Part shown: piece after piece, positions 60,188-64,000 of the stretch
Numbering within the stretch: the first letter of the stretch is position 1
How the letters are laid out: each line of letters begins with the position of its first letter
Origin: Vondammii sp040505895
Lineage (GTDB): Bacteria > Pseudomonadota > Gammaproteobacteria > Chromatiales > Chromatiaceae
Length of the DNA: 64,000 bases
Assembly: GCA_040505895.1 (NCBI GenBank)
Contig: JBEVXU010000002.1
Span: 248,001-312,000 of the forward strand
Direction of reading: 5' to 3'
The notes under the pieces: model-generated
Seen by the model: the letters and a program-made list of their open reading frames with translations, nothing else
Database searches by the model: none
Told to the model about the DNA's origin: nothing
Position numbers and translations under genes: made by a program

Positions 60188-61450
60188 TCAAACAAGGTCA
60201 AGAAGAGCTGAGACGGTAAAGAAAGAACCGAAAACAACAATTCGGTCATCATCATTCCCCTCTTCCTTTGCCGTCTGGAGTGCGGATGCAACACTCAGCC
60301 GGCAGTCAAACTGCTGCTCCCCCACTCCGGACGCCGTAAGTGCCAGGGTCAACTGTTCGATTGTAGCCGCCCTGGGAACAGTCAAAGGCGCCAGATACCA
60401 ATGATCAATGGTGGGAGCTATGATCCGCACCACTTCATCGATATCTTTATCCTCCAACATTGAGAAGACAGCCAGCGTTCTTCCGGAACAACCCATCTCA
60501 TTCAGATTTTTTTGTAACGTCTTTACCGCCTCCGGATTGTGGGCAACATCGAGAATAGTCACCGGCGTCCCGCCGACCACTTGAAAGCGCCCAGGCAACC
60601 TTGCTTCCTGTAGTCCGGCACGTATTGCCTGCTGATCAAGGGGCAGCGCCTGTTCCAGGCACTCCAGCACCATCAATACGGCGGCGGCATTGGCCAACTG
60701 ATGGGAACCGCGAAGATGCGGATAGGGAAGTGCGTGGCGACGTTGACGCTTTCCACGCCAACTCCACCCCTGCTGATCGGTATGAAAAGTGAAATCATCA
60801 CCACTACGGAAAAGTGGGGATCTAAGACGTTCAGCCTCATGAATAACAGACTCAGGAGGGTTTGAGCCGGCAAAAACCACAGGGTGGCCAGGACGCATAA
60901 TACCGGCCTTTTCTCGCCCTATCTTCTCCCTTGTATCGCCCAGCCAATCACTGTGATCAATATCCACCGTGGTGATAAGAGCAACATCGGCATCAATGAT
61001 ATTGACTGCATCGAGCCGCCCCCCCAGCCCCACTTCAAGCACAACTACATCCAGGGGTTCGGATGAGAAGATGACCAGTGCCGCCAGTGCGCCAAACTCA
61101 AAATAGGTTAGTGGAGTATCCCCACGAAGCTGGTCCACCTGTTCAAATGCGCGACACAACTGCTCATCTGTCACTTCTATGCCATCCAGGCGGATACGCT
61201 CGTTATATCGAAGCATATGGGGCGAGGTGTAGCAGCCGACGCGATACCCTCCCGCCCTGAATATCGCCTCAAGAAAAGCAACCGATGAGCCCTTGCCATT
61301 GGTACCGGCAACGGTAATAACCTTACATGGGAGAGGATCCGGATGAAGTCGGGACCAGACTGAGCCGACCCGTTCCAGGCCAAGTTCTATCTCGCTGGGA
61401 TGTAACTGTGACTGCCAGTCAAGCCAAGCCTGGAGGGTATCAAAACGCAT
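60188..61450 (-). CDS. folC: Bifunctional dihydrofolate/folylpolyglutamate synthase
   Basis: This 420-residue enzyme couples dihydropteroate to glutamate and extends folate polyglutamates. The Mur-ligase-like P-loop is VAGTNGKGSSVAFLE, followed by TSPHMLRYNERI, the LGGRLDAVN segment and ILDVAHNPEA in the C-terminal domain. Length is normal for the family. It follows accD on the same strand after a 167-base gap occupied by a CACAGAG-type repeat. Confidence 0.95.
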   Translation of the reverse strand: MRFDTLQAWLDWQSQLHPSEIELGLERVGSVWSRLHPDPLPCKVITVAGTNGKGSSVAFLEAIFRAGGYRVGCYTSPHMLRYNERIRLDGIEVTDEQLCRAFEQVDQLRGDTPLTYFEFGALAALVIFSSEPLDVVVLEVGLGGRLDAVNIIDADVALITTVDIDHSDWLGDTREKIGREKAGIMRPGHPVVFAGSNPPESVIHEAERLRSPLFRSGDDFTFHTDQQGWSWRGKRQRRHALPYPHLRGSHQLANAAAVLMVLECLEQALPLDQQAIRAGLQEARLPGRFQVVGGTPVTILDVAHNPEAVKTLQKNLNEMGCSGRTLAVFSMLEDKDIDEVVRIIAPTIDHWYLAPLTVPRAATIEQLTLALTASGVGEQQFDCRLSVASALQTAKEEGNDDDRIVVFGSFFTVSALLDLV

Positions 61451-61480
61451 GAGAATTCAGTATCTACGGATTCCTGTTTG

Positions 61481-61590
61481 GGAACACAGAGCACACAGAG
61501 CACACAGAGAATCGCAGAGTACACCGAGAATAGCGTTGAAAAGTTATAAAAAGGCTCTGTGTTCTTTGTGGTCCTCTGCGTACTCTGTGA
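61481..61590. repeat. CACAGAG/CTCTGTG extragenic inverted repeat
   Basis: The left arm GGAACACAGAGCACACAGAG and the right arm GGCTCTGTGTTCTTTGTGG with CTCTGCGTACTCTGTGA are imperfect inverted copies built from a CACAGAG unit. A related copy lies at 11951-12010. It interrupts the accD-folC spacer. Confidence 0.7.
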
Positions 61591-61617
61591 TCCGGCTTCT
61601 CCAGTCTGCAGAAGTAA

Positions 61618-62478
61618 TCAGGGACGCGGCTGGTGCGTTAGGACACTCAGCAATGAGGCAACTTCATCACACATCTGACGGCGATCGATGATCATATCGA
61701 CAGCACCGTGATCCAGTAGAAACTCACTGCGCTGGAATCCCTCGGGCAGCTTCTCTCTCACCGTCTGTTCAATCACCCGTGGGCCGGCAAAACCGATCAA
61801 GGCATTGGGCTCAGCAACATTAACATCCCCAAGCATCGCGAAGCTGGCTGAGACACCGCCCATAGTGGGGTCGGTCATAATGGAAATATAGGGTAGGCCG
61901 CGATTGCGCATCTTGTTCAGCGCCGCGCTGGTCTTGGCCATCTGCATCAGGGAGAAGAGCGACTCCTGCATGCGCGCACCACCACTGGCTGAGAAACAGA
62001 CCATCGGAATACCACGCTCAAGGGCAACATTTACCCCCTGGACGAAGCGTTCTCCAACAACCGAACCCATTGAGCCACCCATGAAGCTGAATTCAAAGGC
62101 GGCCGCAACCAACTCCAACCCCTTCAGTTGGCCACGCATCACCACCAGCGCATCTTTCTCGCCAGTCGCCTTCTGTGCCTGAGTCAACCTATCCTTGTAT
62201 TTTTTGCTGTCCTTGAATTTCAGTGGATCAAGCGGTGTAAGATCACCTGCAATCTCTTCTCGCGGCTCGGCATCAAGGAAGATATCCAGTCGGCGACGCG
62301 CCCCAATACGATTATGGTGATCACATTTGGGGCAGACATGGAGATTGCGCTCCATCTCAGCACGATAGAGAACAGCACTGCAGCCAGGGCATTTTGTCCA
62401 CAGTCCCTCAGGAACAGTACGTTTGCTGCCACCCTCCGTACGGATACGGCTAGGCATCAGTTTTTCAAACCAGCTCAT
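61618..62478 (-). CDS. accD: Acetyl-CoA carboxylase carboxyltransferase subunit beta
   Basis: This 286-residue subunit pairs with AccA to transfer the carboxyl group from biotin to acetyl-CoA, starting fatty acid synthesis. The zinc ribbon uses C30, C33, C49 and C52 (TKCPGCSAVLY, HVCPKCDHHNRIGARRR). The carboxyltransferase core contains FMGGSMGSVVGERF, FSASGGARMQESLFSLMQMAK and FAGPRVIEQTVREKLPEGFQ. It lies between trpA and folC in the classic order. The start is supported by AGGA eight bases upstream. Confidence 0.97.
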   Translation of the reverse strand: MSWFEKLMPSRIRTEGGSKRTVPEGLWTKCPGCSAVLYRAEMERNLHVCPKCDHHNRIGARRRLDIFLDAEPREEIAGDLTPLDPLKFKDSKKYKDRLTQAQKATGEKDALVVMRGQLKGLELVAAAFEFSFMGGSMGSVVGERFVQGVNVALERGIPMVCFSASGGARMQESLFSLMQMAKTSAALNKMRNRGLPYISIMTDPTMGGVSASFAMLGDVNVAEPNALIGFAGPRVIEQTVREKLPEGFQRSEFLLDHGAVDMIIDRRQMCDEVASLLSVLTHQPRP

Positions 62479-62555
62479 GGATTAAATCCTACTCAGTTTT
62501 TGCCCCTGATTGAGGCGTTGTTGAAACAATAGTTCATAACTTGTTCAGAGGCTCC

Positions 62556-63362
62556 CTAAATTAGATCCATCGCTTCACGCATGGAAGAGAGCAACCGTGC
62601 GATAGCCGGAGCAATCTCTTCCGGCGTCTCCTGCAACTCCTCCACCAAATTCACGATTGCGCTACCCACGATGACCGCATCACCCACTTGGGCTACAGCT
62701 TGGGCAGTTTCCGCACTCTTAATGCCAAAACCCACACCGATGGGCAGATCCGTAAGCTTACGGATGTTGGCAGTTTTTGCCGCCACATCGCCTATTGCCA
62801 GATGCCCCGCTCCGGTGATGCCTTTGACTGAGACATAGTAGACAAAACCACTACCGGCAGCACAAATTTTTCTCGCTCTCTCTTCTGTCGTCGTGGGCGA
62901 TAGCAGAAAGATCGGGTCGATCTCGCGGCCACGCAACTGTTCAAGGTAGTCATCCGCCTCTTCCGGTGGGATATCCACCGTAACTACTCCATCGACCCCC
63001 GCCTCAGCAGCGGACTGAGCAAACAGATCGTAACCCATCACTTCAATAGGATTCAGGTAACCCATCAAGATGACCGGTGTATCGCCATCATTTTCACGGA
63101 AGCGGTGTACCAAATCGAGTACATCACGAAGAGAGGTTCCGGATAGGAGCGAGCGTTCGTTAGCCCGCTGGATCACCGGCCCATCGGCCATAGGGTCAGA
63201 GAACGGAACACCCAGCTCAATGATATCGGCGCCCGCCTCCACCATAGAGTGCATCAGGGGGACGGTCACATCCGGTGTCGGGTCGCCGGCAGTCACAAAC
63301 GGAATCAGGGCAACACGGTTTTTTGCATCGAGTTGTTTGAAGCGTTCACTGATACGACTCAT
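62556..63362 (-). CDS. trpA: Tryptophan synthase alpha chain
   Basis: This 268-residue TIM-barrel subunit cleaves indole-glycerol phosphate to indole. The catalytic residues E49 and D60 are in IIELGVPFSDPMADGP. Other family segments are VILMGYLNPIEVMG, GVVTVDIPPEEADDY and GVGFGIKSAETAQ. Its ATG overlaps the trpB stop codon (ATGA at 63359-63362), indicating translational coupling. Length is the same as in E. coli. Confidence 0.97.
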   Translation of the reverse strand: MSRISERFKQLDAKNRVALIPFVTAGDPTPDVTVPLMHSMVEAGADIIELGVPFSDPMADGPVIQRANERSLLSGTSLRDVLDLVHRFRENDGDTPVILMGYLNPIEVMGYDLFAQSAAEAGVDGVVTVDIPPEEADDYLEQLRGREIDPIFLLSPTTTEERARKICAAGSGFVYYVSVKGITGAGHLAIGDVAAKTANIRKLTDLPIGVGFGIKSAETAQAVAQVGDAVIVGSAIVNLVEELQETPEEIAPAIARLLSSMREAMDLI

Positions 63363-64000
63363 ATCTGCACCCCATTGAGCGCTGCTACCGTATGCATATC
63401 TTTGTCTCCCCTGCCGGAAAGGTTGATCAGGACAATCTGATCTTCACGCATCTTACGCGCCAATTTGATGCCATAAGCTATGGCGTGGCTCGACTCCAAG
63501 GCGGGAATAATGCCCTCGACCCTTGTCAGAGTATGGAAGGCATCCAGCGCCTCATCGTCAGTAATAGCCACATATCGGGCACGACCGGTATCCTTCAGCC
63601 AAGCATGTTCAGGCCCGACTCCGGGATAATCGAGGCCGGCTGAAATAGAGTGGGTTTCGATAATCTGGCCGTTGGGATCTTCCATTAGGTAAGTACGGTT
63701 ACCGTGGAGCACACCTGGTTTCCCGGCACACAATGGGGCCGCATGTTCTCCTGTCTCCAGCCCGCGGCCTGCAGCCTCAACGCCTACGATCTCCACTTTC
63801 TCATCATTGAGAAAAGGATAAAACAGGCCGATGGCATTGGAACCACCGCCAACGCAGGCGACCAGTGTGTCCGGTAGACGGCCCGCTTGCTGCTGAATCT
63901 GTTCACGCGCTTCACGGCCAATAATTGTCTGGAAGTCCCGTACCATCGCGGGATAGGGGTGAGGCCCGGCAACTGTTCCTATGATATAGAAGGTGTCATC
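63359..64000 (-). CDS. trpB: Tryptophan synthase beta chain (partial, 5' end outside window)
   Basis: These 213 codons cover the C-terminal half of TrpB; translation is open to the window edge, beginning DDTFYIIGTVAGPHPYPAMV. The PLP phosphate-binding loop is CVGGGSNAIGLF, followed by HSISAGLDYPGVGPEH and LNLSGRGDKD-type sequence. The PLP lysine lies upstream, outside the window. It overlaps trpA by four bases. Confidence 0.97.
   Translation of the reverse strand, partial: DDTFYIIGTVAGPHPYPAMVRDFQTIIGREAREQIQQQAGRLPDTLVACVGGGSNAIGLFYPFLNDEKVEIVGVEAAGRGLETGEHAAPLCAGKPGVLHGNRTYLMEDPNGQIIETHSISAGLDYPGVGPEHAWLKDTGRARYVAITDDEALDAFHTLTRVEGIIPALESSHAIAYGIKLARKMREDQIVLINLSGRGDKDMHTVAALNGVQI

Noticed and set aside
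61481..61590. Possible CRISPR-like array from repeated CACAGAG units
   Set aside because: Units are short, irregular and inverted rather than evenly spaced with unique spacers, and no cas gene is in the window.

Overview
The window looks like part of a gammaproteobacterial chromosome. The tail end carries the gammaproteobacterial block trpB-trpA-accD-folC-SPOR(dedD)-cvpA-purF in its usual order, and rof, ygiQ, sprT, alaC-hom and an RpfE-like gene all fit the same class. Proteins resemble those of free-living or symbiotic sulfur-oxidising Chromatiales/Thiotrichales-type lineages, but that finer placement is inference. No phage or CRISPR array was seen. Intergenic space is rich in small inverted-repeat elements of at least four families.

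Layout. 0-5 kb: a CBS-domain protein, a methyltransferase, metZ with a clear SAM-II riboswitch and intrinsic terminator in its leader, a DsbA-like thiol oxidoreductase and a fused periplasmic MsrAB. 5-9.3 kb: an MFS carrier, then a co-directional cytochrome c, class II amidotransferase and TSUP permease cluster, and tRNA-Gly(GCC). 9.3-15 kb (minus strand): HDOD protein, an unknown protein, arsM, citramalate synthase and thrC. 15-17.6 kb (plus): RamB/ScfR-like regulator, methyltransferase and a small protein. 17.6-25.9 kb: secreted protein, MMPL/RND exporter fused to a cyclic-nucleotide-binding domain, ygiQ, CPA2 antiporter and a coiled-coil protein.

26.3-37.0 kb is the most striking locus: four minus-strand genes read in the order giant membrane sensor (one NMT1 plus four SBP3 domains outside, four PAS inside, no output domain), FIST protein, soluble hybrid histidine kinase with two receivers and an Hpt, and a REC-HD-GYP phosphodiesterase. 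The sensor lacks a kinase and the kinase lacks a sensor, so I infer a split signalling system ending in c-di-GMP hydrolysis.

37-44 kb is a decayed accessory region: a broken LysR gene, a truncated IS91 transposase, an orphan radical SAM protein, long repeat-filled gaps and a MYG1-family gene. 44-52 kb: Ogt-type DNA repair, rof and sprT, then a universal-stress-protein/TRAP/TAXI transport module that sits between two direct copies of the sprT 3' half, as if a circular DNA had integrated there. 52-64 kb: hom, alaC, small conserved genes and the purF-to-trpB block, which runs off the right edge inside trpB.

Amino-acid metabolism is a theme: metZ and hom/thrC share homoserine, cimA offers a threonine-independent route to isoleucine, and alaC handles alanine. 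thrC lies about 37 kb from hom.
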